Source: Phytoactinopolyspora limicola (lineage in GTDB: Bacteria; Actinomycetota; Actinomycetes; Jiangellales; Jiangellaceae). Taken from it: 64,000 nucleotides of DNA. The stretch lies in contig NZ_JAAOEN010000001.1 in assembly GCF_011320225.1 (NCBI RefSeq), positions 849,652-913,651 of the forward strand, read 5' to 3'. Below, piece after piece: positions 8,321 through 15,790 of the stretch. Below the pieces are notes generated by a model. That model had not been told where the DNA came from. It saw only the letters and a list, made by a program, of their open reading frames with translations, and ran no database searches. A program made the translations under genes and the position numbers. Every line of letters begins with the position of its first letter. Positions within the stretch are counted from its first letter, which is position 1.

Positions 8321-9295
8321 TTAACGCCGGCCGGCTGACTCCTCCGAAGGTTCAGAACGGCGTCGGTGCCGTCCGCCCGAACGTCGTTGCGAGGGGATCG
8401 ACGCCTCGTCGAGATCGGGCAGAATATCGCGGCCATCATCACCCCGGTCCGGTCCGGATCGGACCGTCCGGCGCTCGGTGCCGGGCCACTGCGCCGTTAT
8501 GTAGTCACTGGGCGGGGGAGGCGGCGCGGGTGGTGCTGCCGACGGACCGTGGCGCGGTGCCGGGTCCGGCTCGGTGCTCTCCCATTCAGCTGTCTCCGGT
8601 CCGGCCACGGTTGGCTCTGTCGGAGCGGCGTCGCGTGGTGGTGCTGGATCTCTCGGCGCAGCGTCAGCGGGCGAGGGAGCAGGCGAGGTGGGCTCGGCCT
8701 GGTCGGGTAGACGGCGTAGGCGGTCGACCCGAGCGGGCTGGGCTTGGATCGGTGCCGTGGGGATCGGTTCAATGGGCCTGGGGTTGGTGGGTGCTGGCTC
8801 GACCGGTGCGGCTTCGGCGGGTGCTGGCTCGGCGGGCGCGGCTTCGCCGGATGGTGGGTCTTGTCCGACGGGTGCGGGCTCGGGCCTGGCTGGGCCAGCT
8901 TGGCCGCCGAAAGAGCCATCGGTGACCTCATGGCCCGCCGGTCGGGATGTCCGCGCCTGGCGCGCGGCCCCGGGGGAGGCGGCTTCCGAGTGAGGTGAGC
9001 TGGCCTGCCGTCTGGCTCGCCGCCCCCGCTGTGGAGGGGAGGCTCCGAGAGTGTCCATCGCCTCGCGTAGGCGGTCGGTGGTGTCGTCGATCCATTGCAC
9101 GCTGGTGGCGTCGCCATGGCCGTGTACGGTCAGCAGATCGTCGATAGAGTTCCACAGGCTGGTCGCCGGGTAGTCCGAACACCAACGAAGCACGACATGC
9201 CCGTCGAAGAACACCACGCCGTAGGCGACGACGCCGACACCGGATATGCCGGTGTAGTCGACGTGCCGGACGAGGGCGAATCTGCGAGGGAACAA
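8321..9295 (-). CDS. Hypothetical protein, small N-terminal domain with long Pro/Ala-rich tail
   Basis: 324 residues from a TTG start that has no strong ribosome site. Residues 5-85 form a compact conserved-looking domain: 'RHVDYTGISGVGVVAYGVVF', 'FDGHVVLRWCSDYPATSLWN' and 'VHGHGDATSVQWID'. Short actinobacterial proteins of this type, with the 'D-x-TG-S-G-G' and 'HGHGGAT' motifs, exist, but their function is unknown to me. The remaining 230 residues are Pro, Ala, Glu and Arg rich with imperfect 'PAPAEAAPVEPAP' repeats, then a basic end, and are surely disordered. No signal peptide or membrane helix is present. Confidence 0.7.
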   Translation of the reverse strand: MFPRRFALVRHVDYTGISGVGVVAYGVVFFDGHVVLRWCSDYPATSLWNSIDDLLTVHGHGDATSVQWIDDTTDRLREAMDTLGASPPQRGRRARRQASSPHSEAASPGAARQARTSRPAGHEVTDGSFGGQAGPARPEPAPVGQDPPSGEAAPAEPAPAEAAPVEPAPTNPRPIEPIPTAPIQAQPARVDRLRRLPDQAEPTSPAPSPADAAPRDPAPPRDAAPTEPTVAGPETAEWESTEPDPAPRHGPSAAPPAPPPPPSDYITAQWPGTERRTVRSGPDRGDDGRDILPDLDEASIPSQRRSGGRHRRRSEPSEESAGRR

Positions 9296-9581
9296 TCGAC
9301 CACCGTGGATTGAGTCGGGCTGTTGTGGTTCGGCCGCCTGTGCCCCCGCACCACTCGGCCTATATGCTGCTCATCTTGCTCGATCCGCGCTCATGGTGTC
9401 ACGGCGGCCTGCCGGGCACGAGCTCTGTGATTCGCCCCACCGTCCTATTTCGTGGGCATTTGTCCGATTCGCTTCGCGTGACCACCCTCACATTCGACAC
9501 CAAGCCGGTGTGCCTGATCCGACGACCAAGCCAGGTGGCAGGTTACGGTAGAGAGCCGCGGCGAACGATGAGGGGAGCGCA

Positions 9582-9860
9582 ATGATGCAGGGGTCCGATC
9601 CCGCCCGGCCGGAGGTCGATCCGATGGTCCTCGAGGCGGTGAAATCGGTTCGTGACCGATTCGGCGCGGCCGGGCTGCGCCATCTGGTCACCCTGGCACA
9701 GGACGAGCTCACCCGAGTTGAGCAGGCTGAGGCGCATCTGGCCGCCATCGACGAGCCCGCGCAGCCGGCCAGCCCAGCGGAGCCGCTGGACGCGGCTGAC
9801 ACGCAGGCTTGGCTGGCCTATACCGAACAAGCGCCGGACGAAGACGCCGAGCGGTCGTAG
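9582..9860 (+). CDS. Small acidic helical protein, unknown
   Basis: 92 residues; GGGGAG precedes the ATG by 6 nt. The sequence is Ala, Glu and Asp rich, with a predicted amphipathic helical stretch (VKSVRDRFGAAGLRHLVTLA, then EQAEAHLAAIDE), no cysteines and no membrane segment. The helix-loop-helix character could suit a protein partner or regulator, but no family is recognised. It is convergent with otsA, 34 bp away, separated only by a weak hairpin (AGCCG 9862-9866 with CGGCT 9878-9882). Confidence 0.6.
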   Translation: MMQGSDPARPEVDPMVLEAVKSVRDRFGAAGLRHLVTLAQDELTRVEQAEAHLAAIDEPAQPASPAEPLDAADTQAWLAYTEQAPDEDAERS

Positions 9861-9894
9861 TAGCCGCCAGTCCGTAGCGGCTCAGCCAGGCGGT

Positions 9895-11295
9895 TCAGGC
9901 AGCGCGCAACGAGGTCAGGAAGCTCTCCGCCCACCGCGTAATGTCATTGCTGAGCACTCGCTCACGCAGCAGCTTCATGCGCTGGGTGGCTTCGGCCGCA
10001 TCGAGTCGCATCGCGGCTAGCAGCGTGCGCTTTAGTCCGTCGATGTCGTGCGGGTTGACCAGGAACGCGCCGTCGCCGAGTTCGTCGGCGGCGCCGGCGA
10101 ACTCGGACAACACCAAGGCTCCGCCGAGGTCGGTGCGGGCCGCGACGTACTCTTTGGCCACGAGGTTCATGCCGTCGCGCAGCGGCGTGACGACCATGAC
10201 GTCGGCGGCCCGCAGCAGCGACACGAGCTCGACGCGTTCATACGAGGAGTGCAGGTAGTGCACGGCCGGCTGGCCAATGGTGCCGTACTCGCCGTTCATC
10301 CGGCCGACCTGTAGCTCGATATCGTCGCGCAGCGTCTGATACGCCTCGACCCGTTCTCGGCTGGGGGTGGCCACCTGCACCATGACGGCTTCGTCCGGGG
10401 TGAGGTCGCCCGCGGCCAGTAGCTCTCCGAACGCCTTGAGGCGATGGCCGATCCCCTTCGTGTAATCCAGCCGGTCGACGCCCAGCAGCATGTGTTTCGG
10501 AGCGCCCACCTCTTCGCGGATGTGGTCGCTACGTGCCAGCACGTCGGGATCGGAGACGAGGTCGGTGATCTCGCTGACGTCGATCGAGATCGGGAACGAC
10601 TGCACGTGGACCGTCCGCCCATCGGCGGTGCGGACCTGGCGGCTCTCAGCGGTGGCGTCGGTATAACGTTCGGCCAGGCTGGCGAAGTTTTCGGCCGCGC
10701 CTTCTCGCTGGAAACCCACGAGATCCGCGCCGAGTAGCCCTTCCAAGATCTGGCGCCGCCAGGGGAGCTGCGCGAACAGCTCGGTGGGCGGGAACGGGAT
10801 GTGTAGGAAGAAGCCGATCTTCAGGTCCGGGCGCAGGCGGCGCAGAATGGCGGGGACCAGTTGTAGCTGATAGTCCTGCACGAAAACGACTGCTTCTTCG
10901 GCGGCGACGCCCGCGACGGCGTGGGCGAAGCGGTCGTTCACCCGGCGGTAGGCATCCCACCACTCCCGGTGATACTCAGGCGCCACGATCACGTCGTGAT
11001 AGAGCGGCCACAGCGTGGCATTGGAGAAACCTTCGTAGTACTCGCCGACCTCCTGGGCGGACAGTGGGACCGCGACGAGGTCCATGTCGTCCGTGGAGAA
11101 CGGATCTGGTGCGTCATCAGGGGATCCGGTCCAGCCGACCCACGCTCCTTCGACGGAACGCATCACCGGTGCCAGTGCGGTGACCAATCCGCCCGGACTA
11201 CGGCGCCAGGTGGCCGAACCGTCTATTGAGACGACTCGATCCACTGGGAGCCGGTTGGCGACGACGACGAAGCTACTCTTTCCGATATCTGCCAC
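9895..11295 (-). CDS. otsA: Trehalose-6-phosphate synthase (GT20)
   Basis: 466 residues, full length for OtsA. It joins a nucleoside-diphosphate glucose and glucose-6-phosphate to make trehalose-6-phosphate in the cytosol. Visible GT20 signatures are '[11 protein letters not shown]' at the N terminus, '[20 protein letters not shown]', '[20 protein letters not shown]' in the nucleotide-binding half and '[17 protein letters not shown]' near the end. The phosphatase gene otsB lies 1.1 kb away on the opposite strand with DUF3263 and LytR_C genes between. Trehalose acts as osmoprotectant and carbon store; no specific stress operator is obvious in the short divergent region. Confidence 0.97.
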   Translation of the reverse strand: MADIGKSSFVVVANRLPVDRVVSIDGSATWRRSPGGLVTALAPVMRSVEGAWVGWTGSPDDAPDPFSTDDMDLVAVPLSAQEVGEYYEGFSNATLWPLYHDVIVAPEYHREWWDAYRRVNDRFAHAVAGVAAEEAVVFVQDYQLQLVPAILRRLRPDLKIGFFLHIPFPPTELFAQLPWRRQILEGLLGADLVGFQREGAAENFASLAERYTDATAESRQVRTADGRTVHVQSFPISIDVSEITDLVSDPDVLARSDHIREEVGAPKHMLLGVDRLDYTKGIGHRLKAFGELLAAGDLTPDEAVMVQVATPSRERVEAYQTLRDDIELQVGRMNGEYGTIGQPAVHYLHSSYERVELVSLLRAADVMVVTPLRDGMNLVAKEYVAARTDLGGALVLSEFAGAADELGDGAFLVNPHDIDGLKRTLLAAMRLDAAEATQRMKLLRERVLSNDITRWAESFLTSLRAA

Positions 11296-11437
11296 GTGGC
11301 CTCCTCGTCCGTTCTACGGTAGCGGGCGATGCGCCGATATGGTGCATCGGTACCGATCTTGATTGATTCCCGGCCGGCCGCCGTATACGCCTGAATCTGG
11401 CTCAGCAGCTGTGTCGAACGTGCCCACGGAGGCGCTT

Positions 11438-11749
11438 GTGCTTACCATGGCCGGCATGGAAGCAGTAGCCGACCGGTCGGCGAACGTCCCGTCCTCGGGT
11501 TCGCTCGATGAGCGCGAACGCGAGATCTTGGACTTCGAGCGACAGTGGTGGAAGTACGCTGGCTCCAAAGAGCAGGGCATCCACGAACGTTTCGACATGA
11601 CCGCTACCCGCTACTACCAGGTGCTCAACGCCCTCATCGACCGGCCTGAGGCGCTGGCCCACGCCCCCATGTTGGTCAAGCGGCTCCGCCGCCTGCGGTC
11701 GTCGCGCACCCGCGCCAGATCCGCGCGACGATTGGCAGCCGAGGCCTGA
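11438..11749 (+). CDS. DUF3263 family protein, probable small DNA-binding protein
   Basis: 103 residues. The GTG at 11438 has GGAGG 5 nt upstream; the frame is open further upstream but without a start of comparable quality. The conserved core is 'LDEREREILDFERQWWKYAG' followed by 'SKEQGIHERFDMTATRYYQV' and 'NALIDRPEALAHAPMLVKRL', ending in a strongly basic tail (RRLRSSRTRARSARRLAAEA). The 'F-x-M-(T/S)-x-TRYYQ-x-LN' segment looks like a recognition helix, so DUF3263 is probably a small HTH protein. In actinobacteria it is commonly found beside otsA and the LytR_C gene, as here. Confidence 0.92.
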   Translation: MLTMAGMEAVADRSANVPSSGSLDEREREILDFERQWWKYAGSKEQGIHERFDMTATRYYQVLNALIDRPEALAHAPMLVKRLRRLRSSRTRARSARRLAAEA

Positions 11750-11849
11750 GACACGAGACCGCGATGAACGCCACGCCGGGTACCGGCTCAGACGGTAACC
11801 TCGCCGACGTGACGTCGGCGAGGCTCGGTTGGTGTCTGCTGGGGATTCG

Positions 11850-12443
11850 GTGACTATGGGTGAACGTCTTGGCCGTATCTGGCCGTCCCTGGTAGCTCTG
11901 CTCGGCACTGTGGGCGTGGTGCTCGTGTTGCTGTTCGTCTTCGGCGACAACACCGGCGACACTCCGGACGACGATCTCGGTGACATCGTGGTCGGGGGTG
12001 GCGACGACACCTCAACCGATGGCGCCGAGGAAGGTGAGGGCGGCCCCACCGATCAGCCGACCGACACGCCGAACGACGGGGGCGACGAAGGCGACGAGGA
12101 CGCGGGCGACGACACCAGTGAAGAGCCGTCCACGGAGGTCACGACGGCTCCGCCGGAACTGCGTAGCCCGGTCGGCATCGCCAACCAGACCTCGGTAGCC
12201 GACCTTGAGCTGCGGGCCCGGGAGCGGCTCGAAGCTGGTGGTTGGGAGGTCGCTGCCACCAGTGGGTTCAACGGCAACGTCCCAGAAACCACGGTGTACT
12301 ACCCGCCGGGTATGGAGGAGTCGGCGCGGGCGTTGTCCCGGCAGTTCCCCGAGATCAGCCGGGTAGAGCCCACGTTCGAGGGCATCAACCAGAGCCGGCT
12401 CGTCATCATCCTCGTGGACGACTATGCCGATGTCGATGGCTGA
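11850..12443 (+). CDS. Membrane-anchored LytR C-terminal domain protein
   Basis: 197 residues. Starts GTG 11850 and ATG 11856 both follow GGGGA; the former is used here. A single membrane helix (VALLGTVGVVLVLLFVFG) is followed by an acidic, disordered stalk (about 85 residues of Asp, Glu, Gly and Thr). The LytR_C domain occupies the last 80 residues: 'VGIANQTSVADLELRARERL', then 'GWEVAATSGFNGNVPETTVY' and 'VIILVDDYADVDG'. LytR_C domains occur in cell-envelope proteins; here it is alone without the LCP catalytic domain. Its end overlaps otsB by 20 nt. Confidence 0.9.
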   Translation: MTMGERLGRIWPSLVALLGTVGVVLVLLFVFGDNTGDTPDDDLGDIVVGGGDDTSTDGAEEGEGGPTDQPTDTPNDGGDEGDEDAGDDTSEEPSTEVTTAPPELRSPVGIANQTSVADLELRARERLEAGGWEVAATSGFNGNVPETTVYYPPGMEESARALSRQFPEISRVEPTFEGINQSRLVIILVDDYADVDG

Positions 12444-13245
12444 TGGCGATGGGCGCATAGCCGCCCTTCGGTCCGCCCTCGAGCCGCATCTGCCCCACAC
12501 ACTCGTCGCGCTCGATTTCGACGGGGTGCTGGCGCCCATCGTGGACCGTCCGGAAGACGCCCGTGCCCTACCCGGAACGGCGAGGCTGCTGGCCAGAATT
12601 GCGGAGCGGGTGGCGCGGGTCGCGATCGTCACTGGTCGCCCCGCGGCCGACGCCGTTCGGCTGGGGGAGCTGGCCGATGTTCCTGGACTGGTGGTGCTGG
12701 GCCACTACGGCCTACAGCGGTGGTCGAGTGGCCGGCTGGAGACCCCGGATGTGGTCCGTGGGGTGACGTTGGCGCGGCCTCGGCTGGCCGCCTTGGTCGA
12801 GCGCACGTCGGGTGTAACGCTGGAGGACAAGCACCATTCGCTGGCGGTACATACCCGCCGCGCGGTAGACCCTCAGGGTGTTCTCGACGCGCTGCACGAG
12901 GAGGTCGCCACGATCGCGGCCGAGAGTGGGCTTCAGCTCACGCCGGGCCGGTTTGTGCTGGAGGTACGCCCAGCGGGTATCGACAAAGGTGTGGCGGTCC
13001 GGCAGTTGGTCGACGAGGTGGGGGCTCGTGCCGTTGTCTACGCCGGCGACGACCTCGGTGACTTGCCTGCGGTCGACGCCGTCCGGCAGTTGGCGACATC
13101 GGGGGTCACCGGCGTGGTGATCTGTAGCGACACCAACGAGTCTGTCCCCGGCCTACGTGAACGCGCCGACGTGGTGGTGCCTGGCCCGGCCGGGGTGCGG
13201 GATGCGCTCGACGTGCTGGTGCTCTCTGAACCAGGCGGAGCTTGA
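12424..13245 (+). CDS. otsB: Trehalose-6-phosphate phosphatase (HAD superfamily)
   Basis: 273 residues. Hydrolyses trehalose-6-phosphate to trehalose, completing the OtsAB pathway. HAD motif I is 'LVALDFDGVLAPIV' (DxD), motif II 'VAIVTGRPA', a cap region includes 'GVTLEDKHHSLAVHTRRA', and motif IV is 'VVYAGDDLGDLPAVDAV'. 'GYDKG'-type substrate contact appears as 'AGIDKGVAVRQL'. ATG codons at 12424, 12430 and 12436 are all possible starts; the gene begins inside the end of the LytR_C gene, so translation is probably coupled to it. Confidence 0.95.
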   Translation: MPMSMADGDGRIAALRSALEPHLPHTLVALDFDGVLAPIVDRPEDARALPGTARLLARIAERVARVAIVTGRPAADAVRLGELADVPGLVVLGHYGLQRWSSGRLETPDVVRGVTLARPRLAALVERTSGVTLEDKHHSLAVHTRRAVDPQGVLDALHEEVATIAAESGLQLTPGRFVLEVRPAGIDKGVAVRQLVDEVGARAVVYAGDDLGDLPAVDAVRQLATSGVTGVVICSDTNESVPGLRERADVVVPGPAGVRDALDVLVLSEPGGA

Positions 13246-13288
13246 CGGGCAGCGGGTCCGGTCAGATGTGCCGCCCACAGAGCCATGT

Positions 13289-13326
13289 GACCACATTGTA
13301 AGACAGTTTTGTCTCATAATATGGTC
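13289..13326 (+). promoter_or_regulatory. Promoter with a 38-bp operator-like dyad upstream of the SAM riboswitch
   Basis: GACCACATT (13289-13297) mirrors AATATGGTC (13318-13326), and AGACA (13301-13305) mirrors TGTCT (13310-13314), all about one axis at 13307.5. A -35-like TTGTAA (13296-13301) and -10-like TAATAT (13317-13322) with a 15-bp spacer lie inside the dyad, so a bound protein would block transcription. The inner AAGAC-N6-GTCTC resembles the TAGAC-N6-GTCTA site of the corynebacterial sulfur regulator McbR. The assignment to a specific regulator is inference. Confidence 0.5.
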
Positions 13327-13370
13327 GATCCTGCGGGTGTTGACGCTATTCCGCTTACGCTTCTCGCAGT

Positions 13371-13478
13371 ACTCATCCAGAGGGGCAGAGGGACCGGCCC
13401 GGTGAAGCCCCGGCAACCACTCGCAATCCAGCGAGTTCGGTGCCAAGTCCGGCCCGCTGGATTGCGGGGAAGATGAGG
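13371..13478 (+). promoter_or_regulatory. SAM riboswitch (SAM-I clan)
   Basis: The aptamer is recognisable from its conserved core. P1 is CTCATC (13372-13377) with GATGAG (13472-13477). After it come AGAGGGGCAGAGGGACCGGC and CCGGTGAAGCCCCGGCAACC, then a P3 hairpin (CTCGCAATCCAGCGAG) and GGTGCCAAGTCC, then a P4 stem and GGGGAAGATGAGG. These match the SAM-I consensus (GGGACnGGCCC, GAnnCCnGGCAACC, GGUGCCAAnUCC). It ends 17 nt before the downstream ATG; the ribosome site GAGGAGG overlaps the 3' side of P1, so ligand binding probably sequesters the ribosome site and represses translation when SAM is high. Confidence 0.93.
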
Positions 13479-13494
13479 AGGTTACTCCGAGATC

Positions 13495-14772
13495 ATGACC
13501 ATCACCGACACGCCCGCCGCGACGAGTTCCACCACGTCGGCACCCGACCTCGGCCGGGCTACCCACCTGTCATGTCGTGAGTGCGCGGCCACCATCGAGC
13601 TTGGGCCCCACTACGCATGTATGGAGTGCTTCGGCCCGCTGGAGGTGGCGTACGACTACGGGCACATCACCCGGGAAAGCATCGAGGCCGGGCCGCGGTC
13701 GATCTGGCGCTACAAAGACCTGCTGCCGGTCCCGGCTGACGTCGCCTCGACGCCGAACACCGAACCCGGGCTGACCCCGCTGCTTCGGGCCGACAATCTC
13801 GCCCGCGAGTTGGGTCTCAAGACCTTGTGGGTCAAGAACGACGCGGCCAACCCAACACACTCGTTCAAGGACCGAGTCGTCGCGGTGGCGCTGGCGGCCG
13901 CCCGTGAACTCGGCTTCACGGTCTTGGCGTGCCCCTCCACGGGCAACCTGGCCAATGCGGTAGCCGCCGCGGCCGCCCGGGCCGGCATCCGTAGCTTCGT
14001 CTTCATTCCGAGCAACCTCGAGCAGCAGAAGGTCGTCACCAGCGCGGTGTACGGCACCACGTTGGTGGCCGTCGAAGGTAACTACGACGACGTCAACCGG
14101 CTCGCATCCGAGCTGGCCGGGCAACATGAGGATTGGGCGTTCGTCAACGTCAACGTCCGGCCGTATTACGCCGAGGGGTCGAAGACACTCGGCTATGAGG
14201 TCGCCGAGCAACTCGGTTGGCGGCTACCACGCCAGGTGGTGATCCCGGTGGCCAGCGGCGCTCAACTGGTCAAGGTCGACAAAGCCTTCGCGGAGCTGGT
14301 CCAGCTTGGTCTCGTCGAGGGTGAGGCGCCGATCATCTTCGGGGCACAGGCCGCCGGCTGCTCGCCGGTCTCGGCCGCTTTCAAAGCCGGGCACGACGTC
14401 GTCCGCCCGGTGCGCCCGGACACGATCGCGAAGTCGCTGGCCATCGGCAACCCAGCTGACGGCCCGTATGTCCTGGACGTCGCCCGTCGCACGGGTGGTG
14501 CGGTCGAGGATGTGACCGACGACGAGGTCGTCGAAGGTATCCGGCTACTAGCCCGGACCGAGGGGGTCTTCGCCGAGACCGCCGGCGGGGTGACCGTCGC
14601 TGTTCTGGCGAAGTTGCTGCGCGACGGGCTGCTCGATCCAGACGCCGAGACGGTGATCTTCAACACTGGTGAGGGTCTGAAGACCCTCGACGCGGTCGCG
14701 CCCGTCGTCGGGCCGGCCGGGACCATCGCACCAACAACCGAGGCATTCCATACCCTCGTCCCGGAGGCTTAG
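13495..14772 (+). CDS. thrC: Threonine synthase family PLP enzyme with N-terminal zinc ribbon
   Basis: 425 residues. Fold-type II PLP enzyme; the annotated reaction is O-phosphohomoserine to threonine plus phosphate. An N-terminal zinc ribbon carries Cys27, Cys30, Cys42 and Cys45 ('CRECAATI', 'CMEC'). The PLP Lys is K125 in 'NPTHSFKDRVV', with the phosphate-binding loop 'ACPSTGNLANAVAAAAARAG'. Substrate-side motifs 'PYYAEGSKTLGYEVAEQLGW' and 'PVASGAQLVKV' follow. The gene lies under a SAM riboswitch and 8 nt ahead of a CysO-like sulfur carrier, an odd setting for threonine synthesis. Because CysM, another fold-type II enzyme, uses CysO thiocarboxylate and a phosphorylated amino acid, this enzyme could instead make homocysteine from O-phosphohomoserine. 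That is a hypothesis; sequence alone supports the ThrC family. Confidence 0.93.
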   Translation: MTITDTPAATSSTTSAPDLGRATHLSCRECAATIELGPHYACMECFGPLEVAYDYGHITRESIEAGPRSIWRYKDLLPVPADVASTPNTEPGLTPLLRADNLARELGLKTLWVKNDAANPTHSFKDRVVAVALAAARELGFTVLACPSTGNLANAVAAAAARAGIRSFVFIPSNLEQQKVVTSAVYGTTLVAVEGNYDDVNRLASELAGQHEDWAFVNVNVRPYYAEGSKTLGYEVAEQLGWRLPRQVVIPVASGAQLVKVDKAFAELVQLGLVEGEAPIIFGAQAAGCSPVSAAFKAGHDVVRPVRPDTIAKSLAIGNPADGPYVLDVARRTGGAVEDVTDDEVVEGIRLLARTEGVFAETAGGVTVAVLAKLLRDGLLDPDAETVIFNTGEGLKTLDAVAPVVGPAGTIAPTTEAFHTLVPEA

Positions 14773-14780
14773 AGAAGACC

Positions 14781-15068
14781 ATGAGTGTTGCCGTACGAGT
14801 CCCCACCATCCTGCGTACTTACACCAAGGGGGAAGCCGACGTCAGCGTCGATGTCGCCGACGACGCCGTGCTGGCTAACGTCGTTGATGCACTCGAAGCC
14901 GCCTACCCCGGCATCAAGGCGCGGATTCTCGACGACACCGGTGAGATCCGGCGGTTCGTCAACGTCTACGTGAACGACGACGACGTACGCTTCGCCTCCG
15001 GCCTCAAGACCCCTACGCCGGCCGGCACCAAGGTGGCCGTCATCCCTGCTGTCGCCGGTGGCTGTTAA
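14781..15068 (+). CDS. CysO/MoaD-like sulfur carrier protein with Gly-Gly-Cys end
   Basis: 95 residues with a β-grasp fold. It aligns end to end with mycobacterial CysO: 'VRVPTILRTYTKGE' at the start, 'LEAAYPGIKARILDD', 'IRRFVNVYVNDDDVRFASGL' and the end 'VAVIPAVAGGC'. Carriers of this class are adenylated and thiocarboxylated at a terminal Gly-Gly. Here one Cys follows the di-Gly (residues 93-95), so a JAMM-type peptidase (Mec+ in Mycobacterium, HcyD or QbsD elsewhere) should trim it first; none is encoded in the window. Eight nucleotides separate it from thrC, so both share the SAM riboswitch. Likely role: sulfur donor in amino-acid synthesis. Confidence 0.93.
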   Translation: MSVAVRVPTILRTYTKGEADVSVDVADDAVLANVVDALEAAYPGIKARILDDTGEIRRFVNVYVNDDDVRFASGLKTPTPAGTKVAVIPAVAGGC

Positions 15069-15082
15069 CCCGGGACAGCCTT

Positions 15083-15111
15083 CGGTGGGGGCGTGGTTCG
15101 CGGCCCCACCG
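15083..15111 (+). terminator. Hairpin after the thrC-cysO-like operon
   Basis: CGGTGGGG (15083-15090) pairs with CCCCACCG (15104-15111) around a 13-nt loop, 15 nt after the stop codon. There is no long T run, as is usual in high-GC actinobacteria. Confidence 0.6.
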
Positions 15112-15215
15112 GATGATTCACGTAGTTTCCTGTGGTCGACGGCACTGTTTGCGTGGCAGCTGAGCCTGCCGTCCAGTCTCCCGCGATGGCGGTGGTCGTA
15201 GCCGCAGTCCTGCCC

Positions 15216-15417
15216 GCACCTGATCGCTACCACGAAAAAGATCAGGTGCTAGCGACGACGATTTCGCCCGACCGGCGCCGCGCTGTGTCACCTGATCGCC
15301 TCCAGCATGCGGACGCCGAACGATCAGATGCGCAAACAGTGCTGACGCGTCGCGTGGAGCATCTGATCGTCCGATGTCGACATGCGGGTGCCCACATGTT
15401 GGAGCCGATCAGGTGCA
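15216..15417. repeat. Six GATCAGRTGC motifs in three inverted pairs
   Basis: The 10-bp motif occurs at 15216-15225 (reverse), 15240-15249, 15288-15297 (reverse), 15322-15331, 15359-15368 (reverse) and 15407-15416, strictly alternating in orientation. The first pair makes a perfect hairpin with a 14-nt loop. The same motif forms a larger cluster at 38625-39123. The gene-free stretch 15112-15628 otherwise holds no gene I can support; frames on the minus strand near 15420-15560 look partly protein-like (LVDEPLLRVSGDEPASALRQ) and might be a decayed gene. Confidence 0.85.
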
Positions 15418-15628
15418 TCAGGCGCGGCAGGCAGCTTTGGCCGGCCAGTGAATGAGCCCGATCGATTCGAGATCTCGTCGCCCAACGTCTGGCGCAACGC
15501 CGACGCCGGCTCGTCGCCCGACACCCGGAGCAGCGGCTCGTCGACCAAGCCTGGCACACCGGAGACGCGCGCCGTGACCCGCTGTTGCCAACGTGCTGGG
15601 GCCGGACGTCATCTGTGGACGGGGTCGG

Positions 15629-15784
15629 TCAGCCAACCGTGACGCGGTTGATCTCGAACGTCTCCTCGACCCACGGGAACACCCAGAGAAACAATGCGAC
15701 CGCGACCGCGAAGAGCACGACCAGGAAGATCAAGAGGCGCAGGGGCCACGGGCCGGGCAGGTGTCGCCACATCCACGCGTACAT
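15629..15784 (-). CDS. 51-residue membrane microprotein downstream of sortase
   Basis: A short frame from ATG 15784 to TGA 15629 encodes 51 residues beginning MYAWMWRHLPGPWPLRLL. One membrane helix (LIFLVVLFAVAVALFLWVF) is followed by an acidic end, 'PWVEETFEINRVTVG'. It starts 6 nt after the sortase stop with GAGGAG inside the sortase end as ribosome site, so it is the second gene of that operon. Similar Trp/Pro-rich small proteins (MYxWxWRxLPGP type) are, as I recall, widespread in actinobacteria. Function unknown; it may assist the sortase or simply sit in the membrane. Confidence 0.85.
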   Translation of the reverse strand: MYAWMWRHLPGPWPLRLLIFLVVLFAVAVALFLWVFPWVEETFEINRVTVG

Positions 15785-15790
15785 ATCTGT

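Noticed and set aside
15242-15559. Possible gene on the minus strand after the cysO-like gene
   Set aside because: Protein-like character is limited to about 40 residues, the frame runs through the GATCAG repeats and no start or family could be found. At most a remnant.
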